DNA of 64,000 nucleotides. Source: Nitrososphaerota archaeon (lineage in GTDB: Archaea > Thermoproteota > Nitrososphaeria > Nitrososphaerales > Gagatemarchaeaceae). Location of the stretch: assembly GCA_029785615.1 (NCBI GenBank), contig JAFLZH010000001.1, positions 2,629-66,628 of the forward strand. Reading direction: 5' to 3'. Both the position numbers and the translations under genes were made by a program. The notes beneath the pieces are model-generated. The model worked only from the letters and a program-made list of their open reading frames with translations. It was not told the origin of the DNA and did not search any database. Shown here one piece after another: positions 34,550 through 42,058 of the stretch. Numbering within the stretch: the first letter of the stretch is position 1; every line of letters begins with the position of its first letter.

Positions 34550-35519
34550 ATGATAGAGGATCCCATCCTCGTTAACGACTGGCACCCCATCGCCAGGTCC
34601 TCGGACCTCAACGAGGCTTCGATCCTGCCACTCAGGCTCCTCGGGGGAAGACCTCGTAGCCTGGCGGATCCACGGCGAGGTGAACGTGTGGCAGGACCTC
34701 TGCATTCACAGGGGGACGAAACTCTCCTTGGGCCACCTCAACGGCGGCCTGCTCGAGTGCGCCTACCACGGCTGGACCTACAACCAGGCAGGCGAGTGCG
34801 TCAAGATGCCTGCCCACCCGGGGCAGAAGCCTCCGCCGAAGGCGAAGGTGAAGACATACTTCTGCACGGAGCGCTACGGCCTGGTCTGGGCTTGCCTCGG
34901 GGAGCCTGCCCGCGACGTACCTGGGTTCGAGGAATGGGGCTCCTCGTCGTTCAGAAAGGTCCCCTGCGGGCCCTATCGCTACCGGGCGAGCGGCCCGAGG
35001 GCGGTTGAGAACTTCCTCGACGTTGCCCACCTCCCATTCGTTCACGAGGGGATTCTGGGGGAGAGGGCCCACGCGGAGATACAGGACTACGAAGTTCAGG
35101 CTTCTGATGACGGGATCGTCGCACGCAACGTCAGGATCTGGCAGCCGGACCCGGACGGGACGGGCGTCGGGAAGGAAGTCAACTACACCTACAAGGTCCT
35201 GCGCCCCCTTACCATGTACCTCTCGAAAGAGACAACAGACGGGACCTTCTCGATCTTCGCCACGGTCTGCCCAATCGACGAGTTCGAGTCTAGGGCATGG
35301 TTCTGGATCGCCATGGACTACGGGCACGACATCCCGGAGGGGGACGTAGTCGCGCGCCAGGACGAGATAACCAGCCAGGATATCCCCGTGGTGGAGTCGC
35401 AGAGGCCGGAGAGGCTCCCCCTCGACCTGCAGGCCGAGCTTCACCTGAAGTCAGACAGGATCGCCGTGGCATACAGGAAGTGGCTGGGTCAGCTGGGGCT
35501 TTCCTTCGGCACTGCATAG
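34550..35519 (+). pseudogene. Rieske-type ring-hydroxylating oxygenase, frameshifted
   Basis: Alpha-subunit-like Rieske non-heme iron oxygenase. The first part (MIEDPILVNDWHPIARSSDL ... LRLLG) is in one frame and the remainder (EDLVAWRIHGEVNVWQDLCIHRG on) in the next; the shift is at the five-G run 34643-34647, where four G would restore a 322-residue protein. The [2Fe-2S] site is CIHRGTKLSLG and CAYHGWTY, and the mononuclear iron site is ENFLDVAHLPFVHEG, both intact. It could be a genuine break, a sequencing error in a homopolymer, or a recoded gene. Resembles vanillate demethylase or pheophorbide oxygenase types; substrate unknown. The start is 10 nt after the APC permease stop. Confidence 0.8.
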
Positions 35520-35520
35520 A

Positions 35521-35550
35521 GGGGGCTTCGAATCCCCTCCCTCCGGGCCA
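35521..35550 (+). other. tRNA 3'-end-like fragment after the Rieske gene
   Basis: The sequence GGGGGCTTCGAATCCCCTCCCTCCGGGCCA resembles a T-arm (TTCGAAT flanked by G and C runs) running into an acceptor ending in CCA, but the loop would be too large and there is no matching 5' half nearby. It may be the remnant of a tRNA used as an integration site. Confidence 0.3.
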
Positions 35551-35682
35551 TTCTTTCAAGAAGGGACTTCGGCTCAAGATGCGCCTGACGACCCCGGGAT
35601 TCGCAGACCGGATGCCTTCCGAGCAGTGCGGGGCGGTGTAGCTACGAAGTCGGTCGGTCCCTCGGCAACCAAGACTGGGACG

Positions 35683-35756
35683 AGCCAGCGGCGAGCATCG
35701 ATCTCGCGACCTTTCGCTTACGAGGCGAACGCTCTACCAGGCTGAGCTACGCTGGC
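35683..35756 (-). tRNA. tRNA-Thr (CGT)
   Basis: Acceptor GCCAGCG/CGCTGGC, D-arm GCTCAGCCTGGTAGAGC, anticodon stem TTCGC/GCGAA with loop CTCGTAA giving CGT, and T-arm GCGAG/CTCGC. The T-loop reads ATCGATG, where the normal TTCxAAT is expected, so T54 is A, which breaks the usual T54-A58 pair. No CCA is encoded. Discriminator T. Confidence 0.85.
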
Positions 35757-35775
35757 TCAAGTTCGGCCCTGCTTG

Positions 35776-36966
35776 TCATACAATAAAGCCTTGACGCGAG
35801 TTCGGCGTTCTCCGAACCAGGTCGAGGTACTTGAGGCCGGTCCCAGTGTTGTAGAGCAGGACCTTCTCTGACCTGGCTATGCTTCCAGCGTCGAGGAGCC
35901 TTTGATATCCAGCTAGGGTCGCCGCGCCCTCCGGGCAGGCGAACACCCCTTCCCCTGCGAGGGCCTTCATGGCCCCGAGTATCTCAGAGTCGGAGACGCT
36001 GATTGCCCCTCCCTTGCTTGCGCGCAGCACAGAAACCATCTGCCTGCCGGCGAAGGGCCTCGGCACCCTAAGGCCCACCGCGACGGTGGTGCCGTCAGGG
36101 TAGTCGGGATCGGGGACATCCTTCCCAGCGGCGAAGGAGGCTACGATGGGCGCGCACGCCTCCGACTGGACCGAGAACATCCTTGGCCGCTCGTTCCCTA
36201 TCAGGCCGAGCTTCTCCAGCTCGTCGAAGGCCTTCCACATGCCCAGGAGGCCCGTCCCTCCTCCCGTCGGGTAGACTATAGCCCCAGGGAGCTCGAAGCC
36301 AGTCTGCTCGGCAATCTCGTAGCCCATCGTCTTCTTCCCCTCGAGCCGGTAGGGCTCCTTGAGTGTGGACATGTCGAAATAGCCGTCAATCTGCGTCCTC
36401 ATCCTCGCCCCCGCATCACCAATGTTCCCATCCACCTGGACGACCTCTGCACCGAACTGGACGCACTCCTTCACTATCGATTGCGGGGTCTCAGTGGGCA
36501 TGAAGACCCGGGCTGCCAGGCCTCCCCGGGCCGCATAGCATGCCAGGGCAGCACCGGCGTTTCCAGCGGACGGCACAACCAGTTTCGTCAGGCCGAGGTC
36601 CTTCGCCTTGGACACCGCGACCGCCATGCCCCTGGCCTTGAACGTGCCGGTGGGGATGAGGCCGTCGTCCTTGAGAAGCAGCCCGGACATCAGGGTCACG
36701 ATAGGGGTCATCCCCTCCCCCAGCGTCACAACGTTCGGAGGTGCGATATCGGGGAGGACTTCGCGGTACCTCCAGAGGCTTTTCTGTCTACCCCTGAGAC
36801 CTTCCCGCGTAAGCGTCTCCTTGGCCTTCTCGTAATCATACCTGCAGCTCAGGATCGACCCGCAGTCGGGGCAGGTGCCGAGCGGCTTGCCTGACGAGAA
36901 GCCCTTTCCGCACGAGACGCATCTGACCTCCAGGATGGTAGTGGTAGCCTCCGTTGCCCGCTCCAT
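35776..36966 (-). CDS. thrC: Threonine synthase
   Basis: PLP enzyme converting O-phosphohomoserine to threonine. 396 residues: an N-terminal zinc-ribbon (VRCVSCGKGFSS ... GTCPDCGSIL), the Schiff-base lysine in GLIPTGTFKARGMAVAV, the phosphate-binding PTGGGTGLLGMW and the serine/glycine-rich PSAGNAGAALACYAARG. These place it in the archaeal/plant ThrC form with a short N-terminal zinc module. ATG at 36966. Neighbour tRNA-Thr, 20 nt away on the same strand, is likely coincidental. Confidence 0.93.
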   Translation of the reverse strand: MERATEATTTILEVRCVSCGKGFSSGKPLGTCPDCGSILSCRYDYEKAKETLTREGLRGRQKSLWRYREVLPDIAPPNVVTLGEGMTPIVTLMSGLLLKDDGLIPTGTFKARGMAVAVSKAKDLGLTKLVVPSAGNAGAALACYAARGGLAARVFMPTETPQSIVKECVQFGAEVVQVDGNIGDAGARMRTQIDGYFDMSTLKEPYRLEGKKTMGYEIAEQTGFELPGAIVYPTGGGTGLLGMWKAFDELEKLGLIGNERPRMFSVQSEACAPIVASFAAGKDVPDPDYPDGTTVAVGLRVPRPFAGRQMVSVLRASKGGAISVSDSEILGAMKALAGEGVFACPEGAATLAGYQRLLDAGSIARSEKVLLYNTGTGLKYLDLVRRTPNSRQGFIV

Positions 36967-37048
36967 CTGTTCTCACTCGCTCGAGCTGAGATTCCCGTCC
37001 TTAACCCTTCGCAGGCTTTTTAGAACGTCGGCCGGGGGTGGGCCTTGT

Positions 37049-37133
37049 GCGGGGGTCGCCCAGCATGGTCAACGGCGTGGGACTGAGGCTCCCATCCCTT
37101 AGGGGTTCGAGGGTTCGAATCCCTCCCCCCGCA
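37049..37133 (+). tRNA. tRNA-Leu (GAG)
   Basis: Acceptor GCGGGGG/CCCCCGC, discriminator A, anticodon stem TGGGA/TCCCA with loop CTGAGGC giving GAG, a type II variable arm (TCCCTTAGGGGTTC) and T-arm GAGGG-TTCGAAT-CCCTC. A TTTTTAGAA sequence about 30 nt upstream may be the promoter. It is the boundary between the high-G+C chromosome and the lower-G+C stretch that follows. Confidence 0.9.
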
Positions 37134-37169
37134 TTCTGCTAAATCGGTCAGAATACCCCGGTCTCTCAG

Positions 37170-37268
37170 ATGGAGATGACGGATATCGTGAAGAGAGTGG
37201 GATTCAGGAGACAGAGGATAGTGAAATCACCGCCTCCCAACTTCGCGGTCGTCGTGGGCGAGAAGTGA
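37170..37268 (+). CDS. Possible mini-protein after tRNA-Leu
   Basis: ATG to TGA, 32 residues (MEMTDIVKRVGFRRQRIVKS...VVVGEK). Its composition (basic helix then hydrophobic end) is protein-like, but it is short and no family is recognised. It may be the 3' end of a disrupted gene. Confidence 0.22.
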   Translation: MEMTDIVKRVGFRRQRIVKSPPPNFAVVVGEK

Positions 37269-37353
37269 AAAGCTGGATGTGAACCAGCGATAATGGCGGT
37301 ATTGGACATGTCCGCGTTACGTCGAGACGAAGTGGTCACAACCACATCCCTTC

Positions 37354-37503
37354 ATGCCACACCCGTCTTTCGACAAACGACCCCCTCCAGCATGTGAGGA
37401 CCGGGGATGCCCGCAACGAGAGCAGATGTCTTCGCTGTATGCCACGAATCTGGTGTGGGAATGGTCCCCGCTTTCAGCCTTTCTCTATTTTACGAGGATG
37501 TGA
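37354..37503 (+). CDS. Possible mini-protein with CEDRGCPQR motif
   Basis: 49 residues, starting MPHPSFDKRPPPACEDRGC, followed in a different frame by NEWMALKRNAKHKRR immediately downstream, as if a one-base shift separated two parts of one gene. Two Cys and a basic tail suggest a small metal-binding or nucleic-acid-binding protein, perhaps from an integrated element. Confidence 0.22.
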   Translation: MPHPSFDKRPPPACEDRGCPQREQMSSLYATNLVWEWSPLSAFLYFTRM

Positions 37504-37867
37504 ACGAGTGGATGGCGCTAAAACGGAATGCCAAACACAAACGCCGTTGAGCCGTGCGGAGTGAATCCGACTTCCAATGCCTTGGTCTTTGGTTCCTGGA
37601 CGTGGAAAAGTGCTACACGCCTATGTTCAGTCGAAGGAGAGTAATCTGCGACCAATCAGAGGGATAGAGAATCTTGGGAAGAGAAGGGAAGAAGAGAGGC
37701 AAACGCGAAGAGGGACGCAGCGCTCTTGAACGTCAAACCAAACGAAAAACAGGAAAGCGATTCGTCATAACTGCCCATGGAATTACTACGGCCGACTGCA
37801 GCTGCCCGCATCGGCTGTGACCTGCCATGGGCATCCTTAATTCACCAATCACACCGTTCATCCGGCG

Positions 37868-38338
37868 TTGGGCGCTCCGTTCTATCCGTCGTCTCCACTT
37901 ACAATCGAGAAAATGCTCACGTTGGCGGGCGTAACTTCCGAGTCGATCGTCTACGACCTAGGATGCGGAAATGGAGACATCGTTGTCTCGGCCGCCCGCG
38001 ATTACAACGCCAGAAAGGCAGTGGGCATTGAGCAGAACAAGAGGCTCTGTTCCATCGCACTCAGAAGGACACGGCATCTCAAAAATGCTATCATAACGAA
38101 TGCGAACTATGATGACGTGAACCTATCTGAGGCCAACATTGTAACACTCTACCAGAGCGCGAGCGAGAATGCGAGACTGAAGCGGAAGCTCCTCGAAGAA
38201 CTGTCGGAAGGGTCCAAGGTAGTCTCGCACGACTTCGGGATTCCCGGGTGGCGCCCCATGGAGTTCCAGACCTTCAAAGAGGGCCACCACAGTGCAAGAG
38301 TCATCGTCTATGTCATAGGTTCCCACACACCATTGTAG
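37868..38338 (+). CDS. aKMT-like protein lysine methyltransferase
   Basis: Class I SAM-dependent methyltransferase resembling the crenarchaeal protein-lysine methyltransferase aKMT, which methylates many proteins including chromatin proteins. 156 residues with the SAM motif VYDLGCGNGDIVVSAARDYN (about residue 28), the acidic loop GIEQNKRLC, and the family end ANIVTLYQSASENARLKRKLLEELSEGSKVVSHDFGIPGW, close to the aKMT pattern ADVVTLY...KPKLEKELKPGTRVVSHDF. The catalytic strand IVTLY fits. The TTG at 37868 starts at MGAPFYPSSPLTIEKM, a normal N-terminus. It lies within the low-G+C stretch. Confidence 0.8.
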   Translation: MGAPFYPSSPLTIEKMLTLAGVTSESIVYDLGCGNGDIVVSAARDYNARKAVGIEQNKRLCSIALRRTRHLKNAIITNANYDDVNLSEANIVTLYQSASENARLKRKLLEELSEGSKVVSHDFGIPGWRPMEFQTFKEGHHSARVIVYVIGSHTPL

Positions 38339-38858
38339 CCCTGCTGATTGCCGGGTCACTCAATCGGTCTGCGTTGCAACCCAACTCTCAAAGGGGTTAT
38401 CGTCGACCGGTCAACTGACTTGGTCTGCTCTAGTTTTGGGCTGACATCCGGGTGATAAATGTCTCCCAAACCGAGGCCAGCCGCTTGAGGATTAGTACCG
38501 CCGCAACGCGAAGAGCCGTGGACAGGTGGAAGGAAAGAGCAAGCTCTGAAGCGTCCCGATTTTACGACTCGACTGCAGCCATCTTCGCGCCCTTCTTTTC
38601 AGCTCCTGTGCGAGGGAGGTTCTTCTTTGCCCAGCCCCCCCGTCTCGGCAATGATGGTCAATTTCGCGTTCTCTGAACTCGCTTTGCTCACCTTTCTCTG
38701 TGTCCTCACTGCAAATTTGTACCGCCATAGTCTCGTCAACTCATTCCTGAAGTCCGTGCCCTCCCTACGGTGACGCCGAGATCCCCTTGAATGGGTGCTC
38801 GCCGTCGTCTGGCCTTCTCTGAAAGACATAACTACGTCGGTGCGATTTTACGTCGAAG

Positions 38859-39020
38859 TTGTCTGACTACGCTGCAGAAGAAGAGAAACTGAGGAAGTTG
38901 TACGATCAGGCACGCACACAAGGAAACAAGAAGAAGAAAAAGGAGTACAGAGACAAGATCGCAGAACTGAATCGAATCCGCAAGTCCGCTGAGCGGGAGA
39001 GCAACAAGTCGAAGAGCTGA
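38859..39020 (+). CDS. Small charged coiled-coil protein
   Basis: TTG to TGA, 53 residues of almost entirely helix-forming charged sequence (EEEKLRKLYDQARTQGNKKKKK..., then EYRDKIAELNRIRKSAERE). Nothing else is seen. Composition is clearly protein-like and biased to K, E and R. It could be a small nucleic acid-binding or scaffold protein. Not in the ORF track because it is short. Confidence 0.4.
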   Translation: MSDYAAEEEKLRKLYDQARTQGNKKKKKEYRDKIAELNRIRKSAERESNKSKS

Positions 39021-39543
39021 GTTCTTCGCATCGAATCTTTGTACATTGATGTCCCGGACAGGTGGTCTCGACGCATCCAATCCTCATTTCAGGGTAATCT
39101 CAGCAGTCGCGTGGACAAAATCGCTGCGAAAGAATGCCCGTAAGAGGAGAAGTAAAGGAAAGACACCCTAAGGAACTCGAGCCTCAATAGAGGCCGTGAT
39201 ACTCATCGCCGGAATTCTTGTAGAGCCTCTCGTGGACTAGGTCTGTGTCCTAAGAACGGCTATCTCGGCCTCCTACCTCCTGCAGGCGCCCTCTTCGAAT
39301 GAGAACGCGCCAATCAACTCCTGGATCGCCCAAACACGATGCGGACCTCTGTGACATCGACAGCAGTTGAACAATGCCGGGGGAACGGCAGGGTCTCGAG
39401 ACCGACTCCATATATACTCGCCAGGGAACAAAAGTAACAATGACATTCGCACGCAGGAAAAAGTGGGAAGCAATTCGCAAGCGCAGGCACGCCTCTCACC
39501 AACACGCTCTAGAACAGCGCGCGTCCCGTCCATCGAAAGCCGC

Positions 39544-39813
39544 CTAAGGTACCCAGACCATAGGCGCCTGGGCGTGACTGCAAGGCATATTGTGCACAGA
39601 TTGTCTATGGAAGGTTCGAATCCTGGCCGCCCCTAGGGTCTCGTACAGCTGGTTCTGGAACATAACATAGGCCTCCCAATACCTCTGATAGGACTGGCTG
39701 AATGAATCGAATATCTCCTCCAGTTTACTCAGGTCGGCGTTCCCCATGTTGTTCAAAGTAAGGTGGTGCCCCTCTGGCGTACTATGGCCTTTGCCACCCT
39801 TAATAGTGAGCAA
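39544..39813 (-). pseudogene. Truncated helical ORF ending in a tRNA 3' fragment
   Basis: The N-terminal part (MGNADLSKLEEIFDSFSQSY, then RYWEAYVMFQNQLYETLGA) is a regular amphipathic helix, typical of real coding DNA, but after position about 39635 the reading frame runs into DNA that is, on the other strand, a tRNA T-arm and acceptor (AAGGTTCGAATCC...GCCCCT). The helical gene was therefore cut there and joined to tRNA sequence. Protein family unknown; the pattern of a short coiled coil is only suggestive of phasin-like or element-encoded proteins. Confidence 0.4.
39611..39634 (+). other. tRNA 3' fragment (T-arm and acceptor end)
   Basis: AAGGTTCGAATCCTGGCCGC followed by CCCT is a T-loop with the standard TTCGAAT and a possible acceptor end, but its stem pairs are partly lost and no 5' half is found in the preceding 80 nt. 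It is a fragment of the kind left at an integration end. Confidence 0.5.
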
Positions 39814-39827
39814 CTACGAAGAAGAAT

Positions 39828-39968
39828 GTGAACCAAACCCAAAATGAGCAATGCGTGATTCACAGAATAAGACCCACGCAGGACGAAACAAACCGCCGTC
39901 TCATCTGCCCGGTTTGTATGCAGGTGAGTACTCAAGAGCAGCTCAGAAGGCGTTCAAGGCGACGTTGA
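39828..39968 (+). CDS. Possible small Cys-containing protein upstream of TFB
   Basis: GTG at 39828 to TGA, 46 residues, with RLICPVCMQVSTQEQL in the middle (one CxxC pair). A neighbouring frame (39973 on) carries two more cysteine pairs, so the two could be one gene broken by a shift. Low confidence. Confidence 0.3.
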   Translation: MNQTQNEQCVIHRIRPTQDETNRRLICPVCMQVSTQEQLRRRSRRR

Positions 39969-39972
39969 GCTC

Positions 39973-40128
39973 TTGGAACAACTTACCGTGCATCCGGCAC
40001 AACAGCCGTCCCCAGTAAAGCCCTGCCCAGGTTGTGGGGCACTCCGTCGACTCTACCGGAACCCTGCCGGGCTTGGATGCGAGGAATGTGTGAAGAAGAT
40101 GGACTCGAGCGGCCTGAGCTTCAGGTAG
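39973..40128 (+). CDS. Possible small zinc-ribbon protein
   Basis: TTG to TAG, 51 residues with KPCPGCGALRRLYRNPAG and LGCEECVKKMD: two CxxC pairs, a textbook zinc-ribbon spacing. It ends 40 nt before the TFB start. It may cooperate with TFB or be the second half of a broken gene with the upstream frame. Not in the ORF track. Confidence 0.4.
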   Translation: MEQLTVHPAQQPSPVKPCPGCGALRRLYRNPAGLGCEECVKKMDSSGLSFR

Positions 40129-40168
40129 GTGACGTGAAATATCCTACGAGACAAACTATTCGAGGCTA

Positions 40169-41077
40169 CTGAAGCAGGAAAGGACAATTGAAAGATGCCC
40201 CAAGTGTGGGAAGAACCTCATCTTAACAGACGGACCCGCAGGTGAGCTCTGTTGCGGGAACTGTGGGATGGTGCTGAAGGATAAGATTGTCGAGACTGGA
40301 CCTGAGTGGAGACAATTCTCTGAGGATGGGAAGGAGAGCCGTAGCAGGACCGGGATTCCCACCTCCATCGCGCAGCACGACATGGGGCTTGCCACGGTAA
40401 TAGGGGTCTCCGACAGGGACGCGTCAGGACGGTCTCTGTCAGGACCAATGAAATCCACAGTGGGGAGACTAAGAACGTGGGACAGGAGGAGCCAGGTCCA
40501 CGAGTCCACGGACAGGAACCTAAGACAGGCATTTTCCGAATTGCGGAGGCTCTCGGACAAACTCGTCGTCTCAGAGGCAGTTGCCGAAAGGGCGGCCTAC
40601 TTCTACCGGAAAGCCCTCGAAAGGGGCCTGGTCAGAGGCAGGTCAATCAGCTCGATCATCGGGGCGTCACTGTATGCTGCCTGCCGTGACGGGCAGATAC
40701 CCAGGTCTCTAAAGGATGTAGCTGCGGTCAGCAATGTCAAGAAGAAGGACCTCGCGCGGTCCTATAGGATGCTCTATAGGGAAATGGAGCTTACAATGCC
40801 GGTTGCCGACCCTGTACGGTGCGTATCTGGCATCGCTTCTCGGGCAGGGATGAAAGAGAAGACGCAAAGGAGGGCGTGCGAGATACTGAGGATGGCACAG
40901 GCAGCCAGGATATCCGCAGGCAAAGACCCGATGGGTCTAGCGGCTTCGGCTCTCTATGTGGCGTGCTCTCTGGAGGGAGAGCAGAAGACACAGAAGGATG
41001 TCGCGGAGGCTGCGAGGGTGACTGAGGTCACCATCAGGAACAGATACAAGAGTCTCAGGCAAGCTCTCGGCATTTGA
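40169..41077 (+). CDS. tfb: Transcription factor B (TFB), apparent CTG start
   Basis: Recruits RNA polymerase to TBP-bound promoters. The zinc ribbon is ERCPKCGKNLIL and CCGNCGMVL, followed by the B-reader/linker (PEWRQFSEDGKESRSR), then two cyclin-like repeats, the second with MAQAARISAGKDPMGLAASA and TEVTIRNRYKSLRQAL. The ORF track starts at the ATG at 40268, which is inside the zinc ribbon. No ATG, GTG or TTG is available from the upstream stop to that point, and CTG at 40169 gives a normal start (LKQERTIERCPKCG). A weak TATA-like AAATAT lies about 29 nt upstream. It is an additional TFB in a low-G+C stretch. Confidence 0.85.
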   Translation: MKQERTIERCPKCGKNLILTDGPAGELCCGNCGMVLKDKIVETGPEWRQFSEDGKESRSRTGIPTSIAQHDMGLATVIGVSDRDASGRSLSGPMKSTVGRLRTWDRRSQVHESTDRNLRQAFSELRRLSDKLVVSEAVAERAAYFYRKALERGLVRGRSISSIIGASLYAACRDGQIPRSLKDVAAVSNVKKKDLARSYRMLYREMELTMPVADPVRCVSGIASRAGMKEKTQRRACEILRMAQAARISAGKDPMGLAASALYVACSLEGEQKTQKDVAEAARVTEVTIRNRYKSLRQALGI

Positions 41078-41169
41078 GTGCTGTCACGTGCTAATGCTGT
41101 GAACATGAAAAAGGAATGGTTGACCCTTCTTGGATCAACTTGCATCATCACTGCAACGCATCTGACCGA
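41078..41169. other. Short spacer between TFB and the TRAM gene
   Basis: Convergent ends; no clear terminator was made out, and I see no further feature. Confidence 0.3.
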
Positions 41170-41442
41170 CTAATTACCGGTCTTACCGGAAGACTCTGAG
41201 GTAGGTGCTGTCGACGTGTCCGAAGTCTGCGCGACCTGCCCGGTAGCAAACCTATCTGAGACTTGAGTGACCTTTATCCTTACATTCTGGCCTTGCTTTG
41301 TTCCAGGTACAAAGACGACAAATCCTTCTATCCTGGTAAGACCATCACCACGTCCGCTGACTTCGGAGATGCTGACGTTGTACTCCTTTGCCCACTTCAA
41401 CTGGTTTGTTGAAGGAATCGGAGCGACTTCTGTACCCCCCAC
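41170..41442 (-). CDS. TRAM-domain protein (RNA chaperone-like)
   Basis: 90 residues: a TRAM domain (EYNVSISEVSGRGDGLTRIEGFVVFVPGTKQGQNVRIKVTQVSDRFATGQVAQ) with short N-terminal lead and a Thr/Ser-rich tail. TRAM proteins bind RNA; in archaea free-standing ones act as cold-shock-like RNA chaperones. The GTG at 41442 is preceded by GAGGAGG about 12-18 nt away, which would act as a ribosome-binding site. The Ser/Thr tail is longer than in most family members. Confidence 0.85.
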   Translation of the reverse strand: MGGTEVAPIPSTNQLKWAKEYNVSISEVSGRGDGLTRIEGFVVFVPGTKQGQNVRIKVTQVSDRFATGQVAQTSDTSTAPTSESSGKTGN

Positions 41443-42058
41443 GACTGCCGTATCCTCCTCGCTGTCCGAAACTCGTTTTTCCTCACATCCTACCGTTGTT
41501 CCATCGAGATAGCAAACGCGCTCGCAATGACCTGGTTAAGGGTCACAATCGCCGCAGTGAGAGTAGTTGCACAGGACACAGGCCGGGGTTGGTCAGGTTG
41601 ACTTTTTCTTACTGGGCTCACCGCCATCGACAATCTGGGATGTTAGCCACTCCTCATAGGAATCCGTTGGCAGGTCCGCCTTCTCGCCTTTAGGTGACTA
41701 TCTCATCAGGTCCCGGTTAATGGGGCGATTTAAGGCCTGGAGCAAGATTGCTGCTCACATTCAACAAGCTCTGAGACGAAAGGTTTGGAGAAGGCCCCCA
41801 CCATATCTGAGAGCCCGCACCCCCCATGAAGGTCGTGTGAGATCCCTGCGAGTGAACCACATCCATCCGGTTTGTTGTTCACGGTGTTAGATGTCGAGTC
41901 GAAGCAAACCCATCGGAAGGAGTACAATTCGGAACTCGCCGTCGCTCTCGTCGATGTCGTCACCCTCGAGGCTACCGGTCCCTAGGGCCCGCGGCGGGAC
42001 AAGGGTATCTGGCCCTGACGGTCAAGGTTTAAGCCGTTCAGAGGGCAATCCTTGGAGG
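41443..42058. other. Spacer between TRAM gene and iminopeptidase
   Basis: About 600 nt. On the minus strand near 41600-41700 is a frame reading PKGEKADLPTDSYEEWLTSQ and GGEPSKKKST, protein-like but without a normal start codon, likely the end of a disrupted gene. Near its right edge is the TATA-like GTTTAAGC that fits the iminopeptidase start. Confidence 0.4.
42027..42034 (+). promoter_or_regulatory. TATA-like box of the prolyl iminopeptidase
   Basis: GTTTAAGC at 42027-42034 is about 28 nt upstream of the TTG at 42059. Confidence 0.45.

Larger units (their letters stand above)
37134..37867 (+). other. Low-G+C gene-poor stretch after tRNA-Leu
   Basis: About 730 nt, with visibly lower G+C than the flanks and A/G-rich runs such as GAAGGGAAGAAGAGAGG. 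Only two short frames with some protein character were found (37170-37268 and 37354-37503, listed separately). No tRNA, terminator or known protein. Confidence 0.6.
38339..39827. other. Lower-G+C gene-poor stretch
   Basis: About 1.5 kb with few gene-like frames: the charged mini-protein at 38859, a truncated minus-strand frame fused to a tRNA 3' fragment near 39544-39813, and several frames without domain signal. The composition and lack of a dense gene order are like decayed mobile DNA. Confidence 0.6.

Noticed and set aside
35521-35550. A full tRNA gene after the Rieske stop
   Set aside because: No 5' acceptor or anticodon arm precedes it, and the apparent T-loop has the wrong size; kept only as a fragment.
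39367-39636. 89-aa plus-strand ORF across the tRNA fragment
   Set aside because: Low-complexity, Ser/Arg-rich; nothing recognisable, and part is tRNA sequence.
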